Shown here: positions 9,460 through 17,297 of the stretch, piece by piece
How positions within the stretch are numbered: position 1 is the stretch's first letter
How the letters are laid out: the number at the start of each line of letters is the position of its first letter
Assembly (NCBI RefSeq): GCF_014191255.1
Contig: NZ_JACHWH010000003.1
Coordinates: 873,501-937,500 of the forward strand
DNA from: Amycolatopsis bartoniae
GTDB taxonomy: Bacteria > Actinomycetota > Actinomycetes > Mycobacteriales > Pseudonocardiaceae
Length of the DNA stretch: 64,000 nucleotides
Direction of reading: 5' to 3'
Program-made: the position numbers and the translations under genes
The notes under the pieces: model-generated
Database searches by the model: none
What the model was told of the DNA's origin: nothing
The model's input: the letters and a program-made list of their open reading frames with translations, nothing else

Positions 9460-10401
9460 TCAGCCCGCCACGGGCAGCAGGGCCTCGCGGCGTGCCGGGT
9501 CGCGCAGCTCGGTCAGCGCCTCCTGCTCCAGCCGCCTCGCCTGCGACCGGGTGACCCCGACCTGCTCGGCGGCCTGCTGCAGCGTGCGCTGACGGCCGTC
9601 GTCCAGCCCGTACCGCAGCGAAATCACCTTCTTCGCCAGCGGCGGCAGGCTGTCGAGCGCCTCGCCCAGCAGCACCGTGGTGGCCTCGCGGGCGATCGTG
9701 TCGCCGACGGGGTCGTCGTCCGTGCTGCCGATGAGGTCGCCCAGCTCGACGTCGCCGTCGCCGATCGGCGCGTCGAGGCTCGTGGTCACGCGGGCCACGG
9801 CCTTCAGCTCGGTCACCCGGTTCAGCGGCAGCGCCGTCGCCTCCGCGAGCTCCTCGGGCGTGGGGTCGTGGTCGGCGTCCGCCCGCAGCGCCGCCTCGAC
9901 GCGCTCCAGCTTCGCGAGCTGGTCGCTCGCGTGCTCGGGCACCCGGATCGCGCGGCTGCCGAAGGCGATCCCGCGCTGCATGGCCTGCCGGATCCACCAC
10001 ATCGCGTACGTGGAGAACTTGTAGCCCTTGGTGTAGTCGAACTTCTCGACCGCGCGGATCAGCCCGAGGTTGCCCTCCTGCACCAGGTCCAGCAGCGGCA
10101 TCGAGCGCTCACGACGCTTGCGGGCCGCGGCCACCACCAGGCGCAGGTTCGCCTCGATCATGTGGTCCTTCGCGCGGGCGCCGTCGCGCACGACCCGTTC
10201 GAGGTCACGCCGCTCGACGGTCAGCTCCTGCTCACCGGCGTCGGCGCGGCGCAGCAGCTCCTCGGCGTACACCCCCGCCTCGATCCGCTTGGCGAGCTCG
10301 ACCTCCTCGGTGGCCGTCAGCAGCGGCACCGCCCCGATCGCGTCCAGGTACACGCGGACGCTGTCGGGCTCCTCGGTGCGCCGCTCGGTGCGCTTCGCCA
10401 T
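9460..10401 (-). CDS. RNA polymerase sigma-70 factor, group 2 (HrdB/SigB-like)
   Basis: A 313-residue primary-like sigma factor. It has region 1.2 (DSVRVYLDAIGAVPLLTATEE), a full region 2 with NLGLIRAVEKFDYTKGYKFS and WWIRQAMQR (2.4), region 3, and region 4 with a helix-turn-helix near the C-terminus. It lacks the long acidic N-terminal region of the housekeeping factor, which argues for a non-essential group-2 sigma used in stress or stationary phase. Start: ATG 10401 sits 8 nt after GGAAGGGGG. An ATG at 10410 is too close to it. Confidence 0.9.
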   Translation of the reverse strand: MAKRTERRTEEPDSVRVYLDAIGAVPLLTATEEVELAKRIEAGVYAEELLRRADAGEQELTVERRDLERVVRDGARAKDHMIEANLRLVVAAARKRRERSMPLLDLVQEGNLGLIRAVEKFDYTKGYKFSTYAMWWIRQAMQRGIAFGSRAIRVPEHASDQLAKLERVEAALRADADHDPTPEELAEATALPLNRVTELKAVARVTTSLDAPIGDGDVELGDLIGSTDDDPVGDTIAREATTVLLGEALDSLPPLAKKVISLRYGLDDGRQRTLQQAAEQVGVTRSQARRLEQEALTELRDPARREALLPVAG

Positions 10402-10477
10402 GATCATCACCCCCTTCCGGAACGTCCGCCTTGTTCAACGAACGAACCGGCTGCCGAATTCCGTTCGGCGGGAGCGG

Positions 10478-11062
10478 TCAGGCGTGGGCCACGGCACCGT
10501 CCAGCAGCGGGGTCAGCTCGGTGAGCACCGCGTCGAGCGGGGCGACGTCGAGGTGCGCGCGGGCGAGCACGATCGCGCCCTCCAGTGCGCTGATCATGAG
10601 CAGCGCGAGCGACTCGCTGCGTGCCGCGGGCACCCCCATGCCCCGCAGCTCCTCCGCGAGGGGCTCCTGCCAGCCGGTGAACGCCCTGCTCACCGCCACC
10701 CGCAGGCGCTCGCTGGCGGCGGCGGTGTCGGCGGTGGCGGCGACCAGCGGACAGCCGGCGCCGAATCCCGCCGCCTCGAACTCGTCCCGCCACTGCGCGA
10801 CCATCGCGGCGAACAGGTTGCCGGGGGTTTTTTCCGTCAGGGCGTCGGCGTACCGGTGGACCCGCTTCGCGACGTACCGGGCGGCCCAGGCGATGGCCTC
10901 GTCGACGAGTTGCTCCTTGCCGCCGGGGAAGTAGTGCTGCAACGAGCCGCGGGGCGCCTCGGCGTGCGTCACGACCTCCCGCAGGCCGGTGCCGCTCACC
11001 CCCTGCGCCCGGATCAGCTGTGCGGCGCTGAACACCATCCGCTCACGTGGTGACCTCGTCAT
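10478..11062 (-). CDS. TetR family regulator (YxaF/LmrA-like)
   Basis: A 194-residue TetR repressor. The N-terminal helix-turn-helix contains EAPRGSLQHYFPGGKEQL, typical of the LmrA/YxaF branch that controls drug-efflux or stress genes. The start ATG 11062 has a strong GGAGGAGG site 6 nt away and overlaps the end of the acetyltransferase gene by 4 nt, so the two form an operon. Identical ATGAC-N4-GTCAT palindromes lie 16 nt upstream of this start and at the promoter and start of the acetyltransferase gene, which points to autoregulation. Confidence 0.9.
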   Translation of the reverse strand: MTRSPRERMVFSAAQLIRAQGVSGTGLREVVTHAEAPRGSLQHYFPGGKEQLVDEAIAWAARYVAKRVHRYADALTEKTPGNLFAAMVAQWRDEFEAAGFGAGCPLVAATADTAAASERLRVAVSRAFTGWQEPLAEELRGMGVPAARSESLALLMISALEGAIVLARAHLDVAPLDAVLTELTPLLDGAVAHA

Positions 11063-11529
11063 CCCGGCACCTCCTCCATGACGCCTGTCATGGTACGGGT
11101 GTACTCGCGTTCGAGCTGACCGAACACCGGCACGGCGGAGAAGCCCTGCGCGCGCAGGAACGCCAGCGCGGGGAGGTTGTCCGGCAGCACCGTGGCGTGG
11201 ACGGTCCGGCCCGCCCAGTGGCCCGACCGCCACAGCCAGTCCGCCAGCGCGCGCCCGACCCCCTGTCGCTGCCACGGGTCCGCCACGAGCACGGCCAGCT
11301 CCGCGACCTGCGCCGTTTCGGGCACGAGGTTCAGCAGGCCGGCCGGCGTGCCCCCGAGCCAGGCCAGGCCCGAGTGGCCGGCGAGGAGGTAGCGCCGGTA
11401 GCGCGCCCAGGTGGTGCCCGGGTCAGGCCGGCCGGGCAGGAAGAACCGGCGGCTCAGGCTCTGCGGCGAGCACGCGAGGATCAGCCGCTCGACGGCGGCC
11501 GCGTCCGGCTCTGTTATGACAGGCGTCAT
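11059..11529 (-). CDS. GNAT family N-acetyltransferase
   Basis: A 156-residue GNAT protein. The acetyl-CoA motif A reads VLVADPWQRQGVGRAL (about residues 82-97), followed by VLPDNLPALAFLRAQGF (motif B). The substrate is unknown; its operon with an LmrA-like repressor would suit resistance or detoxification (inference). Its start codon lies inside one of the operator palindromes and there is no clear ribosome site, so it may be translated from a near-leaderless transcript. Confidence 0.85.
   Translation of the reverse strand: MTPVITEPDAAAVERLILACSPQSLSRRFFLPGRPDPGTTWARYRRYLLAGHSGLAWLGGTPAGLLNLVPETAQVAELAVLVADPWQRQGVGRALADWLWRSGHWAGRTVHATVLPDNLPALAFLRAQGFSAVPVFGQLEREYTRTMTGVMEEVPG
11078..11091. 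promoter_or_regulatory. TetR operator copy 1
   Basis: ATGACGCCTGTCAT, a 5-4-5 palindrome located 16 nt upstream of the TetR start, inside the 3' end of the acetyltransferase gene. The same 14 bases occur twice more within 490 bp. Confidence 0.7.
11516..11529. promoter_or_regulatory. TetR operator copy 2, on the acetyltransferase start codon
   Basis: ATGACAGGCGTCAT on the plus strand, the exact reverse complement of copy 1. The acetyltransferase ATG is its first three bases on the minus strand, so repressor binding would cover the translation start region. Confidence 0.7.
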
Positions 11530-11564
11530 GGAACCCAGTGAAGCACCGATCGCGGCGCTCCGCC

Positions 11565-11578
11565 ATGACGCCTGTCAT
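11565..11578. promoter_or_regulatory. TetR operator copy 3
   Basis: ATGACGCCTGTCAT, identical to copy 1 and 49 bp from copy 2, in the likely promoter region of the acetyltransferase-TetR operon. Confidence 0.7.
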
Positions 11579-11582
11579 AGAA

Positions 11583-11711
11583 CTATTCGCGTCCGCGTAC
11601 GATCGTGGGCTCGAAGTCCGCGTCGTCGTAGACCGGCTCTCCCGGTACGGGAATCGGGGCGGGCGTGTCGTTCTCCAGCGGGCTGGGTTTTCTCGGTGTC
11701 GCGATGTCCAT
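11583..11711 (-). CDS. Small acidic Pro-rich protein (42 aa), hypothetical
   Basis: A short open frame from ATG 11711 to TAG 11583 encoding 42 residues, beginning MDIATPRKPSP and ending EPTIVRGRE. About four in five codons end in G or C, and a GGAG lies just upstream. The product is acidic and rich in Pro and Glu, with no membrane segment or Cys. It ends 4 nt before operator copy 3. I do not recognise the family; a small unstructured protein or a peptide precursor is possible. Confidence 0.45.
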   Translation of the reverse strand: MDIATPRKPSPLENDTPAPIPVPGEPVYDDADFEPTIVRGRE

Positions 11712-11901
11712 GATCACTCCATACCTGGGGGGCAGGAACGTCAGGAAGGGGTTGCCCTCAGCCGGGTGGCAAAACCGCCGGATCGGGCGCTCTCGTCGCG
11801 GCGGCGAGTGGTGCTCGGCGTGGGCGGGTCGTTAGTCTTTCGGTGTGCGGTTGAGCCCCCAGCCGTCCGGGCATGTGGGCTTGCTGAGGAGGACGACTGC
11901 G

Positions 11902-12288
11902 ATGAGCCAGCCAGCGGACAACCGGGTGCCCCGGCCGCGCCGGGCGCCGGACGCATTGGAGTTCGTCATCCGCACGGCCGAACCCGGCCAGGTGGTGCTG
12001 GAGGTGGCGGGCGAGGTCGACATGGTGACAGCGCCCCAGCTCGCCGACGCCCTCGCCGTCCAGCTCGGCCGCGACGTCAAGGTGGTGGTCGTCGAGCTCG
12101 GGCGCGTGACCTTCCTGGGGTCCTCCGGGCTCGCCGTTCTGGTGAACGCCTGGCGTTCACTCGACCCGGGGAAGACGTTGCTGATCGTGGCCCCCACCCG
12201 GGCGGCCTACCGCGCCTTCGCCCTCACCGGCCTCGCCGACCAGCTGCCCCTGCACCGCAAACTCGACGAGGCCCTGGCTTCTCTTTGA
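11902..12288 (+). CDS. STAS domain anti-sigma factor antagonist
   Basis: A 128-residue STAS protein. The core has VVLEVAGEVDMVTAPQL, and the phosphorylation-site segment FLGSSGLAVLV carries the Ser pair expected in SpoIIAA/RsbV-like antagonists. Such proteins bind anti-sigma kinases and release a stress sigma factor. Start: ATG 11902 with GAGGAGG about 10 nt upstream; an in-frame ATG at 11845 has no ribosome site. No cognate kinase is adjacent. The group-2 sigma gene lies 1.5 kb away, and a link to it is only a guess. Confidence 0.88.
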   Translation: MSQPADNRVPRPRRAPDALEFVIRTAEPGQVVLEVAGEVDMVTAPQLADALAVQLGRDVKVVVVELGRVTFLGSSGLAVLVNAWRSLDPGKTLLIVAPTRAAYRAFALTGLADQLPLHRKLDEALASL

Positions 12289-12328
12289 AAGTTGAACGCG
12301 CCCTGCGTGACGGTGCGGGTAGCGGAAC

Positions 12329-12413
12329 CTGAGGAAGCTTCTCGCTCCGGGATCGCCTCCTCATGACCGCCAGGTCACCACGGAGGCGCTGTCCTCGCGA
12401 GAAGCTCCCTCAG
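12329..12413. other. Three-tier nested inverted repeat, possible structured RNA or bidirectional terminator
   Basis: Three nested stems share one axis. The outer stem is 16 nt with one mismatch (CTGAGGAAGCTTCTCG at 12329-12344 with 12398-12413), the middle is 7 bp (CGCCTCC 12354-12360 with 12382-12388) and the inner is 5 bp (TGACC 12364-12368 with 12373-12377). It lies between a plus-strand gene ending at 12288 and a minus-strand gene ending at 12475, so a bidirectional terminator is the simplest reading. The size exceeds what a terminator needs. Confidence 0.5.
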
Positions 12414-12474
12414 AACCCGCGGCGGTGCCGGTTGACGGCCCGCCTGGAAAGCGGCTCACGCCGCAACGGATCAT

Positions 12475-12621
12475 TCACCCCTGCTGGGGGTCGAAGTCGT
12501 CGTGGGGATCGCCGGTCGAGGTGCCGGTCTCGCCGCGGCGGACCTCCTTTTCCTCCTGCGTGCCGGAGTCGTCCGGGCGGCGGGTGCGGTCCTCGTCCTC
12601 GCTCTTGCGGTCCACGGTCAT
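12475..12621 (-). CDS. Small highly charged protein (48 aa), hypothetical
   Basis: ATG 12621 follows a strong GAGGAGG site by a few bases and opens a 48-codon frame. The product starts MTVDRKSEDEDRTRR and ends DPHDDFDPQQG. It is almost wholly polar (Asp, Glu, Arg, Lys, Thr) with no predicted fold. Its ribosome site overlaps the stop of the next small gene upstream, so the two are one operon. Function unknown; it resembles small hydrophilic stress-associated proteins in composition only. Confidence 0.6.
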   Translation of the reverse strand: MTVDRKSEDEDRTRRPDDSGTQEEKEVRRGETGTSTGDPHDDFDPQQG

Positions 12622-12628
12622 GGCCTCC

Positions 12629-12811
12629 TCAGGCGGTTTCCTCGGGGTGACGGCGTTCGACGGGTTCGGGCGCCTCGGTGCGCCGGTCGGAGTCCCGCAG
12701 GATCTCCCGCGCCTGCCCCTCGCGGTCGCTGCTGCCCACGGCGTCCTCCTCCGGCAGGAGGTGGGCCCGGGTTTCGGCGCGCTCGTCGAGGGCGTTGCGT
12801 TGCTCGTCCAT
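12629..12811 (-). CDS. Small charged protein (60 aa), hypothetical
   Basis: A 60-residue frame beginning MDEQRNALDERAETR and ending RRHPEETA, rich in Glu, Arg and Asp. Codon use is normal for the window. It precedes the 48-aa gene with a 7-nt gap and is divergent from dinB, whose SOS box lies 60 bp upstream of this start; shared SOS control is therefore possible but untested. The ribosome site is weak, so the start is uncertain. Confidence 0.55.
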   Translation of the reverse strand: MDEQRNALDERAETRAHLLPEEDAVGSSDREGQAREILRDSDRRTEAPEPVERRHPEETA

Positions 12812-12870
12812 GTCCACGACTGTTACCCGTCGCGGGCGTCCGGGAAACTCGGAACTGTCGGACCCCCGTG

Positions 12871-12884
12871 CGAACATGTGTTCG
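12871..12884. promoter_or_regulatory. SOS (LexA) box at the dinB start
   Basis: CGAACATGTGTTCG matches the Gram-positive/actinobacterial LexA consensus CGAAC-N4-GTTCG exactly. It overlaps the first base of the chosen dinB start codon, so LexA bound here would block both promoter clearance and any short-leader message. Confidence 0.8.
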
Positions 12885-14074
12885 TGTCCACCGAGGGTCC
12901 GATCCTGCACGCCGACCTCGACTCGTTCTACGCGTCGGTCGAGCAGCGGGACGACCCTGCCCTGCGCGGGCGGCCGGTCATCGTCGGTGGCGGCGTCGTG
13001 CTCGCCGCCAGCTACGAGGCCAAGGCGTACGGCGTGCGCACGGCGATGACCGGCGGGCTCGCGCGTTCGCTGTGCCCGCAGGCGATCGTGGTCCCGCCGC
13101 GCATGTCCGCGTACGCCGAGGCCAGCCGGGCGGTGTTCGGCGTGTTCGAGCGCACCACGCCGCTCGTCGAGGGGCTTTCGATCGACGAGGCGTTCCTCGA
13201 CGTGGGCGGCCTGTTCCGCATCGCGGGGCCGCCGAGCCGGATCGCGGCCCGGCTGCGCCGCGACGTCGCCGAGCAGGTGGGGCTGCCGATCACCGTCGGG
13301 GTGGCGCGCACGAAGTTCCTCGCGAAGGTCGCCAGCGGGGTCGCCAAGCCCGACGGGCTGCTGGTGGTGCCGCACGACGGCGAGCTGGCCTTCCTGCACC
13401 CGCTGCCGGTGGAGCGGCTGTGGGGCGTCGGGCAGGTCACGGCGGGCAAGCTGCGCGCCCGCGGCATCACCACGGTCGGCCAGGTCGCACGGCTGGGGGA
13501 GGCGACGCTCGTGTCGATGCTCGGCCGCGCCGCCGGGCGCCATTTGCACGCGCTCGCCCACAACCGCGACCCGCGCCCGGTGCAGACGGGGCGCAGGCGC
13601 CGCTCGATGGGCGCGCAGCGGGCGCTGGGCAGGCGGCGCCGGTCGCCGGAGGAGCTGGACGCCGTGCTCGCCGCGCTGGCCGACAGGCTGGCCCGGCGCC
13701 TGCGTGCGGCCGGGCGCGTCTGCCGCACGGTGACGCTGCGCCTGCGCTTCGCGGATTTCAGCCGCGCCACCCGCTCGCACACGCTGCGTGACCCGACAGC
13801 GCAGACCGCGGCGATCCTCGGCACCGCCCGCGGCCTGCTCACCGCCAGCCGCACGATGATCGAGAACGACGGGCTCACCCTGCTCGGGCTCAGTCTGTCC
13901 AATCTGGATGACGACGGCGCCGTGCAGCTGGCGCTTCCCTTCGACGGCAACGACAACGGCGCCCTCGACGCCACGGTCGACACCATCCGCACCCGGTTCG
14001 GCACGGGGGCGGTCACGCGCGCGATGCTGCTCGGCCACGAGGAGGGGCCCACGGTCCCGCTGCTGCCGGACTGA
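12884..14074 (+). CDS. dinB: DNA polymerase IV (Y family)
   Basis: A 396-residue translesion polymerase. Motifs in order: HADLDSFYASVEQ (first metal site), the SIDEAFLD catalytic motif, the thumb helix-hairpin-helix region around LWGVGQVTAGKLRARGI, and near the C-terminus a clamp-binding QLALPF. Start: GTG 12884 puts the first catalytic motif at the normal distance; GTG 12878 is possible. The frame is open far upstream but that part is not homologous. A perfect LexA box at 12871-12884 implies DNA-damage induction. Confidence 0.93.
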   Translation: MSTEGPILHADLDSFYASVEQRDDPALRGRPVIVGGGVVLAASYEAKAYGVRTAMTGGLARSLCPQAIVVPPRMSAYAEASRAVFGVFERTTPLVEGLSIDEAFLDVGGLFRIAGPPSRIAARLRRDVAEQVGLPITVGVARTKFLAKVASGVAKPDGLLVVPHDGELAFLHPLPVERLWGVGQVTAGKLRARGITTVGQVARLGEATLVSMLGRAAGRHLHALAHNRDPRPVQTGRRRRSMGAQRALGRRRRSPEELDAVLAALADRLARRLRAAGRVCRTVTLRLRFADFSRATRSHTLRDPTAQTAAILGTARGLLTASRTMIENDGLTLLGLSLSNLDDDGAVQLALPFDGNDNGALDATVDTIRTRFGTGAVTRAMLLGHEEGPTVPLLPD

Positions 14075-14136
14075 GCGAACCGGTTTCCCTCCCGTCCTCG
14101 CGGGTACCAGTTCGGCTCGCCGACTTGGGAGACGAC

Positions 14137-15039
14137 ATGAGCAGACAACGATCGAAGCTGGTCGACGGGCTGGGGGTGTTCAGCCTCGGCCTCGGCACGG
14201 CGCAGCTGACCGCCCCGGGCGCGGTCAACCGGCTCATCGGGGCGCGGGACGACCCGAAGACCCGTGCGGTGCAGCGGTGGCTCGGCGGCGCGCGCGAGTT
14301 CACCGCGGGCGTGGGCATCCAGGCGCGCAAGGCCCCGGCGGCCTGGCTGTGGGCACGGGTCGCGGGGGACGCGCTCGACCTGACCGTGCTGGCCCGCGTG
14401 CTGCGCGGTGCCCGCAAGGACGACCGCCGCCGGGCCGCGCTCGCCACCGCCGCCGTCGCCGGAGTCACCCTGGCCGACCTGGTGGCGGCCGCGACCACCA
14501 CCCGTCACGGTGGCCGGGTCCCGGTGCACGCGGCCGGGCGGATCACGGTCAACCGGCCGGTCGCCGAGGTGTACGAGGCGTGGCGGCGGCTGGAGAACCT
14601 GCCGCAGTTCATGACCCACCTGCTGCAGGTGCGGCCGCTGGGTGGCGGGCGCAGCCACTGGCGCGCGTCCGGGCCCGCGGGCCTGGACATCGAGTGGGAC
14701 GCCGAGATCACCGCGGAGCGCCCGAACGAGCACCTGGCCTGGAAGTCGGTCGACGGCGCGAAGGTGACCAACTCCGGGCGCGTCGAGTTCCGGCCCGCGC
14801 CGGGCGGGCGCGGCACCGAGGTCCGGGTGCACCTGGACTACGACCCGCCGGGCGGCTCGCTGGGCGCGGCCGTCGCGAAGCTGTTCGGCGAGGAGCCGGA
14901 CCAGCAGGTGCGCGACGACCTGCGCCGGTTCAAGCAGCTGCTGGAAACCGGCGAGGTGGTCCGGTCCGAAGGCAGTCCCGACGGCGCGGACGCGCGGAAC
15001 CTGCTGACCCAGCGCCCGGCCCAGCCGCAGCCGGCGTGA
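14137..15039 (+). CDS. SRPBCC (cyclase/dehydrase-like) membrane-associated protein
   Basis: A 300-residue protein with two parts. Residues 1-130 contain hydrophobic helices ([16 protein letters not shown] near the start, and an Ala/Val-rich helix near 105-125). Residues 135-270 form an SRPBCC/START-like domain ([24 protein letters not shown], then [23 protein letters not shown]). The family (COG5637 type) is often encoded next to a zinc dehydrogenase as here, 13 nt downstream. Ligand and role are unknown. Confidence 0.82.
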   Translation: MSRQRSKLVDGLGVFSLGLGTAQLTAPGAVNRLIGARDDPKTRAVQRWLGGAREFTAGVGIQARKAPAAWLWARVAGDALDLTVLARVLRGARKDDRRRAALATAAVAGVTLADLVAAATTTRHGGRVPVHAAGRITVNRPVAEVYEAWRRLENLPQFMTHLLQVRPLGGGRSHWRASGPAGLDIEWDAEITAERPNEHLAWKSVDGAKVTNSGRVEFRPAPGGRGTEVRVHLDYDPPGGSLGAAVAKLFGEEPDQQVRDDLRRFKQLLETGEVVRSEGSPDGADARNLLTQRPAQPQPA

Positions 15040-15052
15040 GGGGAGGAGAACC

Positions 15053-16228
15053 ATGCGAGCCAACACCTGGCAGGGCAAGACCAGCCTGAAGGTCCAGGAG
15101 GTGCCGGACCCGAAGATCCTCAACGCGCGGGACGCGATCGTCCGCGTCACCTCCACCGCGATCTGCGGTTCGGACCTGCACCTGTACAACGGGTTCATCC
15201 CGACCATGCGCAAGGGCGACATCCTCGGCCACGAGTTCATGGGCGAGGTCGTCGAGGTCGGGCGCGCGGTCACGAGCCTGCGGCCCGGTGACCGCGTCGT
15301 CGTGCCGTTCCCCATCGCCTGCGGGCACTGCCGGGCGTGCGAGCGCGGGCTGACGTCGGTGTGCGAGAACTCCAACCCGAACGCGGAGATCGCCGAGAAG
15401 CTCACGGGCCACTCGCCGTGCGGCATCTTCGGCTACTCGCACATGATGGGCGGTTACGCCGGTGGCCAGGCGGAGTACGTGCGCGTGCCGTTCGCCGACT
15501 TCGGCCCGCTCAAGGTCGACGACGGCCTCCCCGACGAGCAGGTGCTGTTCCTGTCCGACATCCTGCCCACCGGTTACATGGGCGCGGAGATGTGCGACAT
15601 CAGCCCGGGCGACACGGTCGCGGTGTGGGGCGCGGGGCCGGTCGGTCAGTTCGCGGTCGCCAGCGCGAAGCTGCTGGGCGCCGAACGCGTCATCGCCATC
15701 GACCGGTTCGACTACCGGCTGAAGATGGCGCAGGACGGGGCAGGCGCCACCGACGTGATCAACTACGAGGACACGCCGGTGCTCGACGCGCTCGACGAGC
15801 TGACCGCCGGGCGTGGGCCGGACGCGTGCATCGACGCGGTGGGCCTGGAGGCGCACGTCGACGTCACGCCGCTGCACGCCTACGACAGGGCGAAGCAGAC
15901 GGTGAAGGCGGAGACCGACCGCCCGCACGCGCTGCGCGAGGCGGTGATGGCGTGCGCCACTGGCGGGGTCGTGTCGGTCATCGGCGTGTACGGCGGGTTC
16001 GTGGACAAGTTCCCGATGGGCGCGTTCATGAACAAGTCGCTGCGGATGCGCACCGGGCAGGCCCACGTGCACCGGTACCTCAGGCCGTTGCTGGAGCGCA
16101 TCACGGCGGGCGAGCTCGACCCGAGCTTCGTCATCACGCACCGGATGAAGCTCGACGACGCGCCCAAGGCGTTCAAGATCTTCCGCGACAAGAAGGACAA
16201 CTGCGAGAAGGTCGTGCTCACGCCGTGA
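15053..16228 (+). CDS. Zinc-dependent alcohol/formaldehyde-type dehydrogenase
   Basis: A 391-residue medium-chain dehydrogenase of the glutathione-independent formaldehyde dehydrogenase-like group. Catalytic zinc residues lie in AICGSDLH and [12 protein letters not shown]. The structural zinc loop has four Cys in [15 protein letters not shown]. The NAD-binding motif is GAGPVGQFA. The extra insertion after the structural zinc loop (residues about 110-140) is typical of this group. It starts after GGGGAGGAG and is co-transcribed with the SRPBCC gene. The substrate is not certain. Confidence 0.9.
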   Translation: MRANTWQGKTSLKVQEVPDPKILNARDAIVRVTSTAICGSDLHLYNGFIPTMRKGDILGHEFMGEVVEVGRAVTSLRPGDRVVVPFPIACGHCRACERGLTSVCENSNPNAEIAEKLTGHSPCGIFGYSHMMGGYAGGQAEYVRVPFADFGPLKVDDGLPDEQVLFLSDILPTGYMGAEMCDISPGDTVAVWGAGPVGQFAVASAKLLGAERVIAIDRFDYRLKMAQDGAGATDVINYEDTPVLDALDELTAGRGPDACIDAVGLEAHVDVTPLHAYDRAKQTVKAETDRPHALREAVMACATGGVVSVIGVYGGFVDKFPMGAFMNKSLRMRTGQAHVHRYLRPLLERITAGELDPSFVITHRMKLDDAPKAFKIFRDKKDNCEKVVLTP

Positions 16229-16249
16229 CGGCCGCGCTCCGGGCGCGGG

Positions 16250-17266
16250 TCAGCGCCAGCCCGCGCCCGGAGCCACCTCGCGCACGATCGACTCCAGCAG
16301 GTGGGCGTTGTAGTCCACGCCGAGCTGGTTCGGCACCGTCACGAGCACGGTGTCCGCGGCCTGCACGGCGGCGTCGGCGGCCAGTTCCTTCGCGATGACG
16401 TCCGGTTCGCCGACGTAGGACTTGCCGAACCTCGCCAGCCCGCCGTCGAGCCAGCCGACCTGGTCCTCGCTGCCGCGCTCGCGGCCGAAGTAGCGGCGGT
16501 CGGTGTCCGTGGTCAGCGGGATCACGCTGCGGCTGACCGAAACGCGCGGCTCGCGGCCCCAGTCGTGCCGGCGCCACTCCTCGCGGAAGACCTCGATCTG
16601 CTCGGCCTGCAGCTCGTCGAACGGCACGCCGGTGTCCTCGGTGAGCAGTGTCGAGCTCATCAGGTTCATGCCCTGCCCGGCGGTCCACTTCGCGGTGGCC
16701 CGGGTGCCGCTGCCCCACCAGATCCGCTCGGGCAGCGTCTCCGACAGCGGGTCGACCGCGAGCCGCCCGCGGCGCCCGCCGGTCATCCTCGGGTCGGCCT
16801 CGGCGACGCCCGCGCCGCCGATGGCCAGCCGGAACAGCTGGGTGTGCCGGCGGGCCAGGTCCGCATCGGTCTCGCCGTCGGCGGGCACGTACCCGAAGGC
16901 CGAGGCCCCGTTCAGCGCCGGCTCGGGGGAGCCGCGGCTGATGCCCAGCTGCAGGCGCCCACCGCTGATCAGGTCCGCCGCGGCGGCGGCCTCCGCCATG
17001 TACAGCGGGTTCTCGTAGCGCATGTCGATCACGCCGGTGCCCAGCTCGATGCGCGAGGTGCGGGCGGCCATCGCCGCGAGCAGCGGAAAGGGACTCGCGA
17101 ACTGCGGCGCGAAGTGGTGCACCCGCAGGTACGCCCCGTCCACGCCGAGCTCCTCCGCCGCGACCGCCAGCTCGACCATCTGGGTCAGCGCGTCGGCCGC
17201 GGTGGGCGTCACCGTGCCCGGCCCGTAGTGCCCGAACGACAGGAACCCGATCTTCTTCACAGTCAC
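16250..17266 (-). CDS. LLM class flavin-dependent oxidoreductase
   Basis: A 338-residue luciferase-like (bacterial luciferase/alkanal monooxygenase) protein starting MTVKKIGFLSFGHYGPG. Typical family features are HHFAPQFASPFPLLAAMAAR, SRIELGTGVIDMRYENP and ISGGRLQLGISRGSPEP. These enzymes use FMNH2 and oxygen to oxidise an organic substrate. It ends a three-gene operon that also encodes an FMN reductase, which could supply the reduced flavin. Confidence 0.9.
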   Translation of the reverse strand: MTVKKIGFLSFGHYGPGTVTPTAADALTQMVELAVAAEELGVDGAYLRVHHFAPQFASPFPLLAAMAARTSRIELGTGVIDMRYENPLYMAEAAAAADLISGGRLQLGISRGSPEPALNGASAFGYVPADGETDADLARRHTQLFRLAIGGAGVAEADPRMTGGRRGRLAVDPLSETLPERIWWGSGTRATAKWTAGQGMNLMSSTLLTEDTGVPFDELQAEQIEVFREEWRRHDWGREPRVSVSRSVIPLTTDTDRRYFGRERGSEDQVGWLDGGLARFGKSYVGEPDVIAKELAADAAVQAADTVLVTVPNQLGVDYNAHLLESIVREVAPGAGWR

Positions 17267-17297
17267 TGCAACTCCTGCCGCGCCGGGGAATTCCCGG

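Noticed and set aside
10401..10440. A second LexA-like site (GTTCAACGAAC) upstream of the sigma gene
   Set aside because: The half-sites are in the wrong orientation and spacing for CGAAC-N4-GTTCG.
13012..15426. Long minus-strand frames opposite dinB, the SRPBCC gene and the zinc dehydrogenase
   Set aside because: The plus-strand genes have full motifs and ribosome sites; the minus frames are Ser/Arg/Pro-rich shadows.
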